Shown here: piece after piece, positions 1 through 8,073 of the stretch
Numbering within the stretch: the first letter of the stretch is position 1
Layout of the letters: each line of letters starts with the position of its first letter
Assembly (NCBI GenBank): GCA_023406715.1
Contig: JAEXVC010000169.1
Span: 1 to 16,297, forward strand
Reading direction: 5' to 3'
Source: Bacteroidota bacterium
GTDB lineage: Bacteria > Bacteroidota > Bacteroidia > Bacteroidales > Tenuifilaceae
Length of the DNA stretch: 16,297 bases
The notes under the pieces: generated by a model
What the model was told of the DNA's origin: nothing
What the model saw: only the letters and a program-made list of their open reading frames with translations
Databases searched by the model: none
Translations under genes and position numbers: made by a program

Positions 1-344
1 GCTCTGAAAGACTGAAAAAGGTCATTGAGGCCGCAAAAACTTATAAATTGATAATTGTGCTAAAAGGAGCATACACTCAAGTTGTTAATTCTGAGGGATG
101 CGTTTACTTTAACTCAACCGGAAATGCAGGAATGGCAACAGGGGGCAGTGGCGATGTTTTAACTGGCGTTATTGGAGGACTTCTTGCTCAAGGATACACA
201 CCATTGAATGCATCGAAACTGGGAGTTTACATCCACGGACTAGCTGGCGATATAGCTAAATTTAACTTTGGTGAAACACCGTTAAGCGCCCAAAACATAG
301 TAGAATCATTATCTTTATCTTTTAAAAATATGGAGCATAAATAA
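1..344 (+). CDS. nnrD: NAD(P)H-hydrate dehydratase (NnrD / YjeF C-terminal domain), 5'-truncated
   Basis: This is the C-terminal 113 residues of the ribokinase-like domain that converts damaged S-NAD(P)HX back to NAD(P)H using ADP or ATP. The reading frame is open back to nt 3 with no stop, so the gene begins outside the window. The diagnostic stretch is GMATGGSGDVLTG at about nt 129-167: the glycine-rich anion hole plus the catalytic Asp of GSGD. It follows a VLKGAYT strand and precedes the GGLLAQG and GVYIHGLAGD helices usual in YjeF. In most bacteria this domain is fused behind the NnrE epimerase domain, which would lie upstream here and cannot be confirmed. The next gene begins 13 nt after the stop, so the two are probably co-transcribed. 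Family assignment is firm; bifunctionality is inferred. Confidence 0.93.
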   Translation, partial: SERLKKVIEAAKTYKLIIVLKGAYTQVVNSEGCVYFNSTGNAGMATGGSGDVLTGVIGGLLAQGYTPLNASKLGVYIHGLAGDIAKFNFGETPLSAQNIVESLSLSFKNMEHK

Positions 345-357
345 AAATATACCGAAC

Positions 358-1461
358 ATGAAACTATCAAATCTCACATTAGTTCTTGTTACAGCAATGC
401 TTATTTCTTGTAGCAATAAACCAATACAAGTATCACCTTTACAGAACTCCACCTACGTTTCTAATGGTATTGTTTACAGTTTACCCCGTACTGTGATAAG
501 TATTAAGGTTGACGTTGCCAGAACACTCACTATTCCTGGCCCCTATGCCGCTTATGCTCAAAAATATCTAGGTATCTCAAATGCCGTTGTAAAAGAAAAG
601 GAGGAGTATAGTATTTCATCAATTAGTTTTGACGAAAAATTTGAATCGGACCCAACTTCACTTTACTCTGCGTTTTTAGACAAAAAGTCAGCATACGATT
701 TTTTCAAGGTAGTTAATTCAGGAATAGTAATTCCTGTTGGCGATTTCAGAACATTCTCTACAACAAAAACCAACCTACCCAAGGAAATATCAAACGGTGT
801 AAATTTTAAAGATTTATCTGTAAATCCATTTATTGCCGAGGAAAAAAGCACCTTTTACTCCAAAGTACAGCGCGATAGCAGTTTTGTTCGTGTTCCTGTT
901 CAAAAGAGTATGATTATTGAACGAAATGATGAGGAGAAAGCCAAGGAAGCATCGGACTTTATTTTTTCGTTACGCAAAAAGCGTATGGAGTTTATGACTG
1001 TAGATGTTGATAATCCTTTTGACGGAGAGGCTTTGAAACTAATATTCTCGGAGATTAATAGGTTGGAAAACGAGTACCTTTCGTTGTTCATTGGCAAATC
1101 GTACACCGAAACCTTATCTAAAACCATTCTGTACACACCATCAAAACCCGAAGGCGAATCGAGTATTGTTTTCCGCTACTCAACATCCAGAGGCATTGTT
1201 ACTTCCAACGATTTATCGGGTAACCCTATACTCATAGAAATTGAACCAGAAGCTATACCGGAATCATACAGCAGTTTCTTCAATTCAATGGCATTGAACT
1301 CTGATAAAAATAAATTCGACCAGATTTACTACAGAATCCCAATCAATGCATTGGTGAAGATTTCCGACGGGAAAACAGAATTGGCCAGTAAACGATTGTT
1401 AATTTACCAGTATGGTCCTATCGCAAAATTACCTGTAAAGCATCTTTTAATTAAGAACTAG
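358..1461 (+). CDS. DUF4831 family lipoprotein
   Basis: A 367-residue protein with a lipoprotein signal: a basic N-terminus (MKLSNL), a hydrophobic core and a lipobox ending LISC with the acceptor Cys at residue 18. It should therefore be an envelope lipoprotein. The N-terminal half has the pattern I associate with DUF4831 of Bacteroidales: a 'GIVYSLPRTVISIKV' strand, then 'GPYAAYAQKYLGI'. The length fits that family. No catalytic motif is visible and the biochemical function is unknown. The central part (about residues 200-240) is charged and helical, including EEKAKEASDFIFSLRKKRMEF. It follows the NAD(P)HX repair gene after 13 nt, suggesting one transcript. Its stop lies 3 nt from the stop of the convergent thioredoxin-like gene. 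The family call is from memory of its motifs, so moderately sure. Confidence 0.8.
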   Translation: MKLSNLTLVLVTAMLISCSNKPIQVSPLQNSTYVSNGIVYSLPRTVISIKVDVARTLTIPGPYAAYAQKYLGISNAVVKEKEEYSISSISFDEKFESDPTSLYSAFLDKKSAYDFFKVVNSGIVIPVGDFRTFSTTKTNLPKEISNGVNFKDLSVNPFIAEEKSTFYSKVQRDSSFVRVPVQKSMIIERNDEEKAKEASDFIFSLRKKRMEFMTVDVDNPFDGEALKLIFSEINRLENEYLSLFIGKSYTETLSKTILYTPSKPEGESSIVFRYSTSRGIVTSNDLSGNPILIEIEPEAIPESYSSFFNSMALNSDKNKFDQIYYRIPINALVKISDGKTELASKRLLIYQYGPIAKLPVKHLLIKN

Positions 1462-1464
1462 CTG

Positions 1465-1998
1465 CTACTTGTGCAGTTTGCTAACAAATTTCGACTGAAA
1501 CACATCCCATTTCTCCGTTTTGTATTTATCCTCGCTGATAAAAACAAGAATCGGCTCAAACTGCTCTGGGGCTAAATAACCAGCAAGAAATGTTATAGGC
1601 GTGCTTGTAGAATCCATAAAAGCAACAGATGGGTATGATAATTTACCCTGTAAAAGCGCAACGGCAAAATCATGAGTTGAACGTTGTCCTTGATTCCTAT
1701 TCTTGTAAACTTGTCCTTTATAAGTTATTTCGGTTGTTCCTTCGGCATTAAACTTTACAGGGTAAAAATTCTCAGAGAGATATTTTGCGATGTAAGGATT
1801 ACTAAAGGTATTCTTGTCCATTGTTTTACACCAACCGCACCAATCGGTATAAATATCAATAAAAATTTTCTTGGGTTGCTTTGCATTTAGTTCAAGAGCT
1901 TCCTCTAAGGTGTACCACTTAATAGTTGAAGTTTCCTGAGCATTTGTACTTACATATAAAGCAAGAACAGCTATAAATACCGAAATTATTTTTCTCAT
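1465..1998 (-). CDS. secreted thioredoxin-fold protein with WCGWC active site
   Basis: A 177-residue protein with a Sec signal peptide (MRKIISVFIAVLALYVSTNA, probable cleavage ANA/QE at residue 20). The mature part is a thioredoxin fold of the thioredoxin_7/DUF255-like kind. It has the strand KKIFIDIYTD, then W53-C54-G55-W56-C57-K58 as the redox CxxC, and the cis-proline loop 'SYPSVAFMD' with Pro123. An insertion around residues 85-110 (TEITYKGQVYKNRNQGQRS) separates the two halves, as is common in this group. It likely acts in the periplasm as a thiol:disulfide reductase or oxidase. The partner is unknown and no cytochrome-c-maturation or DsbD gene is adjacent. It has its own promoter and reads toward the DUF4831 gene. 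The ATG at 1998 is supported by the signal peptide. Confidence 0.88.
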   Translation of the reverse strand: MRKIISVFIAVLALYVSTNAQETSTIKWYTLEEALELNAKQPKKIFIDIYTDWCGWCKTMDKNTFSNPYIAKYLSENFYPVKFNAEGTTEITYKGQVYKNRNQGQRSTHDFAVALLQGKLSYPSVAFMDSTSTPITFLAGYLAPEQFEPILVFISEDKYKTEKWDVFQSKFVSKLHK

Positions 1999-2017
1999 TT
2001 TGATAAATATTTATTGG

Positions 2018-2046
2018 CAAATGTAACCATAAAATTAAAACACAAA
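2018..2046 (-). promoter_or_regulatory. Bacteroidota-type promoter of the thioredoxin-like gene
   Basis: On the minus strand, TTTG (2046-2043), a 17-bp spacer and TACATTTG (2025-2018) match the Bacteroidota primary sigma consensus TTTG-N(17-21)-TAnnTTTG. The -7 box is an exact match. The predicted start near 2012 leaves a leader of about 14 nt before the ATG at 1998. Confidence 0.65.
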
Positions 2047-2199
2047 AGTTGTTCCGAAGTTTACCATCATCCAAAATATTAAATGATTGGCAGCAAATTT
2101 ACAAATTTTACTTATTGATTAAAAAATTACAATTCATAACCTACGCACGATTTTAAATTAAACTTTTAAACCTTTTTGCCGTAAAACATCTAAAAAGTG

Positions 2200-2231
2200 T
2201 TAGGTATTTTATTTTTAATGGTATAACTTTG
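2200..2231 (+). promoter_or_regulatory. Bacteroidota-type promoter of ilvE
   Basis: TAACTTTG at 2224-2231 is an exact match to the -7 consensus TAnnTTTG. The -33 region is weak: TTAG at 2200-2203, 20 bp upstream, instead of TTTG. The expected start near 2236-2239 lies only a few bases ahead of the ATG at 2243 but about 30 nt ahead of the ATG at 2270. This favours the downstream start codon. Confidence 0.6.
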
Positions 2232-2269
2232 ACGTCATATTAATGTCCAATTTTTTAAAATCTGCAGCT

Positions 2270-3289
2270 ATGCAAAATCTCGATTGGAAAAATCTTCCGT
2301 TTGGTTACGTAAAAACCGATTATAATGTACGTTGCACATACAAGGATGGCAAGTGGGGCAACCTTGAGGTGTCCGATTCGGAGTACATCAATATTCACAT
2401 GGCCGCTACTGCGTTGCACTACGGTCAAGAGGCCTTTGAGGGTATGAAAGCATACCGCGGTAAAGATGGCAAAATCCGTCTGTTCCGTTGGGATGAGAAC
2501 GCTAAACGCCTACAGCACTCAGCAGAAGGCGTGCTTATGGAAAAAGTTCCAATGGATCTTTTCCATGAAGCAGTTATTAAAGCAGTAAAACTGAACGAGA
2601 AGTTTGTTCCACCTTTTGGGACTGGCGCTTCTCTATATATTCGTCCATTGCTTTTTGGCTCGGGTGCCGAGGTTGGTGTTCGCCCTGCTAAGGAATACAT
2701 GTTTGTAGTATTTGTTACGCCAGTAGGACCATACTTTAAGGAAGGTTTCAACCCAGTAAAAATTGCAATTGTTCGCGATAGCGACCGTGCAGCACCACTT
2801 GGAACAGGAACATTTAAAGTTGGTGGAAACTACGCTGCAAGTTTACGTGGGGTTATTAAAGCCCATAAGGCTGGTTATGGCTCTCCAATGTACCTCGACA
2901 CCGTTGAAAAACGTTACATAGATGAAATTGGTGCAGCAAACTTCTTTGCCATTAAGAATAACACTTATATTACTCCAAAATCGCCTTCAATTCTTGCTTC
3001 AATAACCAATATGAGTTTAATTCAACTTGCCGAAGACCTCGGCTTAAAGGTTGAGCGCAGACCTGTGGCTGTTGAAGAGTTGGAAAGTTTCGAGGAGGTT
3101 GGTGCATGTGGTACCGCTGCAGTTATTTCACCAATAGGCGAAATCAACGACATTGATGGTGGCAAAATTTACAAATTCTGCAAGGATGGAAAACCAGGCC
3201 CAATATCAACCAAACTATACGAAACCCTTGTAGGAATTCAGTATGGAGATATTAAAGATAAACATAACTGGGTGACTATTATTGAATAA
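2270..3289 (+). CDS. ilvE: branched-chain amino acid aminotransferase
   Basis: A cytosolic PLP-dependent (fold type IV) transaminase for the last step of valine, leucine and isoleucine synthesis and the first step of their breakdown, with 2-oxoglutarate/glutamate as partner. It is of the eukaryote/Bacteroidota-like BCAT type: YGQEAFEGMKAYR near the N-terminus, the PLP lysine in TGTFKVGGNYAAS (Lys183 from this start), and the conserved 'RYIDEIGAANFF' with the cofactor-contacting Glu. It is 339 residues from ATG 2270, or 348 from an in-frame ATG at 2243. I prefer 2270: MQNLDWKNLPFGY matches where Bacteroidota homologues begin, and the promoter leaves almost no leader for 2243. Codons lean to GGT and CGT more than in neighbouring genes, suggesting strong expression. 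It is monocistronic, between its own promoter and terminator. Confidence 0.96.
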   Translation: MQNLDWKNLPFGYVKTDYNVRCTYKDGKWGNLEVSDSEYINIHMAATALHYGQEAFEGMKAYRGKDGKIRLFRWDENAKRLQHSAEGVLMEKVPMDLFHEAVIKAVKLNEKFVPPFGTGASLYIRPLLFGSGAEVGVRPAKEYMFVVFVTPVGPYFKEGFNPVKIAIVRDSDRAAPLGTGTFKVGGNYAASLRGVIKAHKAGYGSPMYLDTVEKRYIDEIGAANFFAIKNNTYITPKSPSILASITNMSLIQLAEDLGLKVERRPVAVEELESFEEVGACGTAAVISPIGEINDIDGGKIYKFCKDGKPGPISTKLYETLVGIQYGDIKDKHNWVTIIE

Positions 3290-3312
3290 TTAAATACACT
3301 TATTAAATATCC

Positions 3313-3349
3313 AAAAAAGCCTCTGACATTAATCAGAGGCTTTTTTTTT
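3313..3349 (+). terminator. Rho-independent terminator after ilvE
   Basis: A perfect 8-bp stem GCCTCTGA/TCAGAGGC (3319-3326 with 3333-3340), loop CATTAA, followed by nine T. Six A on the 5' side extend pairing with the T tract and could allow weak function in the reverse direction. Confidence 0.92.
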
Positions 3350-3371
3350 GCAAATCACTAATTAGCATAAG

Positions 3372-3403
3372 TTTTAATTTGTAAGAAATAATCGTTACTT
3401 TCG
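3372..3403 (+). promoter_or_regulatory. weak candidate promoter of the M16 peptidase gene
   Basis: TACTTTCG at 3396-3403 is one mismatch from TAnnTTTG. TTTT at 3372-3375 lies 20 bp upstream as a possible -33. A better TTTG (3378-3381) is only 14 bp away, which is too close. The gene must have its own promoter because it follows the ilvE terminator, but the exact position is tentative. Confidence 0.3.
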
Positions 3404-3431
3404 CTGTAATCATAATCAATAACCCTAAAAA

Positions 3432-6320
3432 ATGAAACGATTAAAAATTTTATTGATAGGACTTTTACTGATTTCTCCTATTTGGGGTATTTCGCAGGAA
3501 GTCGAAAAAGTTAACCACGGAATTAAGCAGTTCACGTTAAACAATGGACTTAAAGTCATACTTGACGAAAACCATTCACAACCAGAGATTTTTGGATTAG
3601 TTATTGTAAAGGCTGGAGGTAAAAACGACCCCTCCGATGCTACTGGAATGGCACATTACCAAGAACACATGCTTTTTAAAGGGACCACCACCCTAGGCAC
3701 TATAAACTGGGAAAAAGAGAAACCACATATCGATAAAATATTTGGACTCTATGATGAGCTGGGCAAAACAAAAGATGAGGCAAAACGTGCCGAAATTCAA
3801 AAAGCCATTAACGAGGAATCACTCAAGGCTGGAGAGTATGCCATTCCGAACGAGATGAATAATCTCATAAACGAGATGGGTGGTTCAAACATCAATGCAG
3901 GTACAGGACCCGATTATACTGTTTACTACAACAAATTCCCATCGAACCAAGTTGAAAAATGGATCGACCTATACGCTCATCGTTTTTCAGAGCCTGTATT
4001 CAGGAGCTTCCAAGCAGAACTTGAAGTTGTTTACGAAGAAAAAAATCTTTACAACGACCAATTTCAAACACGCCTACTCGAAGCATTTCAGAAAAACTTC
4101 TTCAAAAGCCATCCATACGGACAGCAAACCATTATTGGTACAGTTGAAGATTTAAAAAATCCTTCACTAACAAAAATGTACGAGTTTTTCAAAACATACT
4201 ATGTGCCAAATAATATGGCGCTAGTACTTTCAGGTGACTTTAATTCGGAAGAAATTTTTCCAATAATTGAAGAAAAGTTCGGCAAATGGGTTAAAGGAGA
4301 AATTCCTCAGCGAAGAACCTGGGAGGAGAAACCTTTCAATGGCAGAGAGTTCTACCAAGCCAAACTTACACCAATAAAAGTAGGACTGTTTGGATATAGA
4401 GCCCCTTCGAGCAAGGATGAAAAATCGATAACTACTGAAATTATAACCCGCTTACTCAACAACAGTTACTCCACTGGCTTACTCGACAAACTATCGATTG
4501 ACGGCAAAGTGCTTATGGCGCAAGCAATGCAGATGCCATATCAGGACTACGGTGCAATAATTATGTTTACTGTCCCTAAAATTGTTGGCCAAAGCTTGGA
4601 AAAAGCAGAGGCTATTGTTATGGCAGAACTTGACAAACTAAAAAAAGGAGAATTTGACGAAACAATGATTGAGGCAATAAAGCAAGAGATGTATCGCCAG
4701 CATATCACCAGTATGGAGAATATTCAAAACAGAGCATTGTTTATAAGTCAAGCTTTTGTTAAAGACCAGCCTGTTGATGACGCATTTGATTACCCTAACA
4801 AAATCAAGAATATAACCAAAGCAGATATTGTTGAGTTGGCAAATCAGATATTCGGACCCAACTATATTGCTTTTTACTCAAAAATGGGCTTTCCCAAAAA
4901 AGAAAAAATTCAGAAGCCAGGTTACAAGCCCTTGCTTGCAAATGCAAACGTTAATAGCGAATACGCTAACCACTTTTCTAATATCCAATCAAAATCCCCC
5001 AACCTGAAATTAATTGATTTTGACAAAGATGTTGAGAAAGTATCGCTAAAAGGCAACCATAGCCTTACTAAAGTTGAAAATCAACTAAACGATGTTTTTT
5101 CTTTAACTATCAACCTTAAAGTGGGTAAAAGTGCAATACCTATGCTGAAGTATGCTAATCAGGGAATTTCGATGAGCGGTGCTGGAAATTACAATGTTAA
5201 TCAACTTAAATTAGAATTTGCAAAAATTGGCACATCATACAACGTTTGGGCCGATGAAACAAACACATACATTGATATTCAAGGAATTGAAAACAATCTA
5301 GCACGCAGCATTGAACTAGTCGGTTTGCTGATGAAAGATCCCAAATTGGAACAAACAAAAGTAAAAACCATTGTTGACGGTGAATTTACAAATCGCAAAA
5401 TGGAAAAATCGGAGCCCGACAATGTTGCTCAAGCACTATTCGAATACGGACTGTACGGAAATAAATCGAGCTATATTGATAGGCTTTCAAAAAGCGACAT
5501 GAAGAAACTTCAAGCCATTGAACTAACCAAAGCATTTAAGCAGGCAACTGAATACCCCGTTCAGGTTCGATATAGTGGGAAAACTTCGTTGCAAGATGTT
5601 GCCCAGCTAATTGAAAAAAACTTACCATTAGCCGAAAACCCTAAGGTAGATAATACTCCTATGGATAAACCTACAAATCAATACTCCGAAAATACTATTC
5701 TATTTGTAAATAAAGCCAAAGCCCGCCAAAGCAAAATGTTTGTATTTGTAAACGGTGAGCCATTCCAACCTCAAGATGCAGTGGCAATTGAAGCGTTTAA
5801 CGATTATTTTGGCGGAGGTTTCTCCGGGCTTATACTACAGGAAATCAGGGAATACCGTTCATTAGCCTACTCTGCTGGCGGAAGTTTCCGTTTTCCAAGG
5901 ACAAAAGGAAGCCCCGTAAACTTTGTTGGTTACACAGGTACACAGGCCGATAAAACCTTAACGGCAATGGAAACATTCAATGGATTAATCCGCCAAATGC
6001 CAGAGAAAACCGAAAGAGTTGAAATGATTAAAAATCACCTTGAACTGGGGTCACAAACAGGTCGCCCAAGTTTTAGGGGATTAGCTTCGGCAATAGAACG
6101 ATGGAAAAATCTTGGTTTCGATAGCGATCCGGCATTACTAAAATTGCCTATGTATAAATCTTTAGAGTGGGAAACCATAAACCAATTCTATAAGAACAAA
6201 ATGCAAAACAAGCCAACAGTATATATGATTGTTGGCGATAAAAAGCAGATTGACATGAAGGAACTTGCCAAGTATGGTAAAATAATTGAACTTAAAGAAG
6301 ATAGTATTTTCACCAACTAG
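3432..6320 (+). CDS. secreted M16 family (pitrilysin/insulinase-like) zinc metallopeptidase
   Basis: A 962-residue protein with a Sec signal peptide (first ~21 residues, ending GISQ). The N-terminal M16 unit carries the inverted zinc motif H75-Y-Q-E78-H79. The distal zinc-ligand Glu lies in the acidic cluster ELEVVYEEKN (196-204). About 120 residues separate the two, more than the roughly 75 usual in pitrilysin, because a charged helical insert (about residues 88-140) lies between them. The C-terminal unit (from about residue 530) lacks the zinc motif. It keeps the substrate-clamping 'FGGGFSGLILQEIREYRSLAY' region (about 788-808), as expected for an M16A/B-type two-unit clamshell. It likely degrades peptides in the periplasm; substrate unknown. 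It is monocistronic between two terminators. Family is certain; physiological role is not. Confidence 0.94.
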   Translation: MKRLKILLIGLLLISPIWGISQEVEKVNHGIKQFTLNNGLKVILDENHSQPEIFGLVIVKAGGKNDPSDATGMAHYQEHMLFKGTTTLGTINWEKEKPHIDKIFGLYDELGKTKDEAKRAEIQKAINEESLKAGEYAIPNEMNNLINEMGGSNINAGTGPDYTVYYNKFPSNQVEKWIDLYAHRFSEPVFRSFQAELEVVYEEKNLYNDQFQTRLLEAFQKNFFKSHPYGQQTIIGTVEDLKNPSLTKMYEFFKTYYVPNNMALVLSGDFNSEEIFPIIEEKFGKWVKGEIPQRRTWEEKPFNGREFYQAKLTPIKVGLFGYRAPSSKDEKSITTEIITRLLNNSYSTGLLDKLSIDGKVLMAQAMQMPYQDYGAIIMFTVPKIVGQSLEKAEAIVMAELDKLKKGEFDETMIEAIKQEMYRQHITSMENIQNRALFISQAFVKDQPVDDAFDYPNKIKNITKADIVELANQIFGPNYIAFYSKMGFPKKEKIQKPGYKPLLANANVNSEYANHFSNIQSKSPNLKLIDFDKDVEKVSLKGNHSLTKVENQLNDVFSLTINLKVGKSAIPMLKYANQGISMSGAGNYNVNQLKLEFAKIGTSYNVWADETNTYIDIQGIENNLARSIELVGLLMKDPKLEQTKVKTIVDGEFTNRKMEKSEPDNVAQALFEYGLYGNKSSYIDRLSKSDMKKLQAIELTKAFKQATEYPVQVRYSGKTSLQDVAQLIEKNLPLAENPKVDNTPMDKPTNQYSENTILFVNKAKARQSKMFVFVNGEPFQPQDAVAIEAFNDYFGGGFSGLILQEIREYRSLAYSAGGSFRFPRTKGSPVNFVGYTGTQADKTLTAMETFNGLIRQMPEKTERVEMIKNHLELGSQTGRPSFRGLASAIERWKNLGFDSDPALLKLPMYKSLEWETINQFYKNKMQNKPTVYMIVGDKKQIDMKELAKYGKIIELKEDSIFTN

Positions 6321-6339
6321 GATTATCTTACAAACTTTC

Positions 6340-6382
6340 AAACAAAAGGGTGTAGCATTTTGCGCTACTCCCTTTTGTTTTT
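6340..6382 (+). terminator. Rho-independent terminator after the M16 peptidase gene
   Basis: A 17-bp stem with one T-T mismatch (6340-6356 with 6364-6380: AAACAAAAGGG / CCCTTTTGTTT outside, GTAGC/GCTAC inside), loop ATTTTGC, ending in a T-rich tract. The A/T symmetry means it may also work in reverse. Confidence 0.88.
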
Positions 6383-6389
6383 CGATTAC

Positions 6390-6420
6390 TTGATATTAAA
6401 CCATATAATTGGTAAATTGG
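6390..6420 (+). promoter_or_regulatory. candidate promoter of the amidase gene
   Basis: TTG (6390-6392), a 20-bp spacer and TAAATTGG (6413-6420) resemble the Bacteroidota promoter with one mismatch in the -7 box. It sits just downstream of the previous terminator and about 30 nt ahead of the amidase ATG. Confidence 0.4.
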
Positions 6421-6450
6421 TCATATTCAAAACCAACTTAACCAAACACC

Positions 6451-8034
6451 ATGAGAAAAGTTACTGCATCTCAACTCAGGATTTTCGTTTCAATCCTTCT
6501 AATCTCATCAATAGTATCCTGTGCTAAAACCGACAAACAAAAAGGTAGCAACACTTTGTACCTCGAAGAAATAACCATTGCTCAACTACAGCAAGGTTAT
6601 AAGGAAGGTAAATTTACCATTACAAAAGTAGTTGCCGATTACCTTACCAGAATTGAAGAAATCGACAAGAATGGCCCAACGCTGAACGCAATTATAGCTG
6701 TGAACCCCGATGCTCTTAAAATAGCAACGGAGTTAGACAGAGAACTTGCCGAAGGCAAATTCCGAGGCCCGTTGCACGGAATTCCGGTTATTCTAAAAGA
6801 CAATATAGACACAAAAGATAATATGCCTACAACAGCAGGCGCAGTTGTACTTAAAAACTCGTTTGTAGGAAAAGACAGCTGGGTTGCAGCAAAACTCCGG
6901 GAGGCTGGTGCAGTAATTATTGCCAAAGCAAATTTGAGCGAGTGGGCAAATTTTAGGGCAAGCCTTTCGTCAAGCGGATGGAGCGGTGTTGGTGGACAAA
7001 CACTTAACCCATACGAATTGGATAGAAACCCTTGCGGTTCGAGTTCTGGTTCTGGGGTTGCCGTTTCGGCAAATCTTTGTGCATTTGCAATTGGAACCGA
7101 AACCAATGGTTCAATAGTTTGTCCATCCAATAACAACGGAATAGTTGGTCTAAAGCCAACCGTGGGACTGATCAGCAGAACAGGAATTATTCCCATTTCG
7201 TTCACGCAGGATACCCCCGGTCCAATGGCTCGGAGCGTTGAAGATGTTGCAATTAGCTTAGGTGCAATGGTAGGCATAGATTCTAGCGATTCCAAAACAC
7301 TTGATGCAAATGCAAAAACATACACCGAATATACCCAATTCCTAAAATCCGACGGACTTAAAGGCAAAAGAATAGGTCTACTGACGAATATTTCCGGATT
7401 TCATCACAATGTTGACACTTTAATGAAAAAGGCTGTTGACGATATTAAAAAAGCCGGTGCCGAGGTTGTTGAAATATCATTTCCAATTGAGAGAGAGATT
7501 AACAATGCCTCGTTCGAGGTTATGCTTTTTGAATTTAAGGATGGTTTAAACAAGTACTTTACCACTTTAGGCAATAACGCTCCTATCAAAAGTATTGAGG
7601 AGTTAATTGCTTTCAACCTGAAAGACTCTGTTGAACTAAGGTATTTCAACCAACAACTGCTAGAGTTGGCACAATCGAAAGGGGATATTGAATCGGCAGA
7701 ATATAAAAAAGCATTGGACCTGATGATGAAGGGCATTCGTGAAAATGGTATCGACAAGATTATGAACGCCAATAAACTTGATGCGCTTATTGCCCCAACA
7801 GGTGCACCCGCTTGGAAAACCGACCTTATAAATGGCGACAACTATTTAGGAAGCAGCTCATCGTACGCTGCAATTGCCGGATATCCAAATATCACCGTTC
7901 CAATGGGAAATATAGATGGATTGCCAGTAGGTGTATCATTCTTCGGTAGAGCCTGGAGCGAGCCTCTATTAATTGAAATTGCATACTCCTACGAACAAGC
8001 AACTAGGCATAGAATTAAGCCGGAATACAAATAA
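6451..8034 (+). CDS. amidase-signature family lipoprotein (peptide-amidase-like)
   Basis: A 527-residue serine hydrolase of the amidase signature family, which cleaves or transfers amide nitrogen. The Ser-cisSer-Lys triad is intact: Lys116 in VILKDNID, cis-Ser197 in CGSSSGSG, and nucleophile Ser221 in TETNGSIVCPS. The Ser197-Ser221 spacing of 24 equals that of fatty acid amide hydrolase. It is not the GatA of tRNA-Gln synthesis. It has a lipoprotein signal (hydrophobic stretch ending IVSC, Cys24), so it acts outside the cytoplasm, and no gatB or gatC is adjacent. The pattern GPTLNAIIAVNP...RGPLHGIPVILKDNIDT and the C-terminal 'YAAIAGYPNITVPMG' and 'GLPVGVSFFGRAWSEP' resemble bacterial peptide amidases. 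Substrate cannot be read from sequence. It has its own terminator downstream. Confidence 0.93.
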   Translation: MRKVTASQLRIFVSILLISSIVSCAKTDKQKGSNTLYLEEITIAQLQQGYKEGKFTITKVVADYLTRIEEIDKNGPTLNAIIAVNPDALKIATELDRELAEGKFRGPLHGIPVILKDNIDTKDNMPTTAGAVVLKNSFVGKDSWVAAKLREAGAVIIAKANLSEWANFRASLSSSGWSGVGGQTLNPYELDRNPCGSSSGSGVAVSANLCAFAIGTETNGSIVCPSNNNGIVGLKPTVGLISRTGIIPISFTQDTPGPMARSVEDVAISLGAMVGIDSSDSKTLDANAKTYTEYTQFLKSDGLKGKRIGLLTNISGFHHNVDTLMKKAVDDIKKAGAEVVEISFPIEREINNASFEVMLFEFKDGLNKYFTTLGNNAPIKSIEELIAFNLKDSVELRYFNQQLLELAQSKGDIESAEYKKALDLMMKGIRENGIDKIMNANKLDALIAPTGAPAWKTDLINGDNYLGSSSSYAAIAGYPNITVPMGNIDGLPVGVSFFGRAWSEPLLIEIAYSYEQATRHRIKPEYK

Positions 8035-8073
8035 AAACAAAGTGGAATAAATCTTTACCTCGATTTTTCAAAC

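Noticed and set aside
6639..7367. Long open frame (242 codons) antisense to the amidase gene
   Set aside because: It overlaps the catalytic core of a well-supported gene and its translation is Ser/Pro/Ile-rich low-information sequence with no recognisable motif; a shadow of the coding strand.
7404..7841. Second antisense open frame (145 codons) under the amidase gene
   Set aside because: Same reasoning: composition reflects the reverse complement of the amidase codons and no promoter or homologue is apparent.
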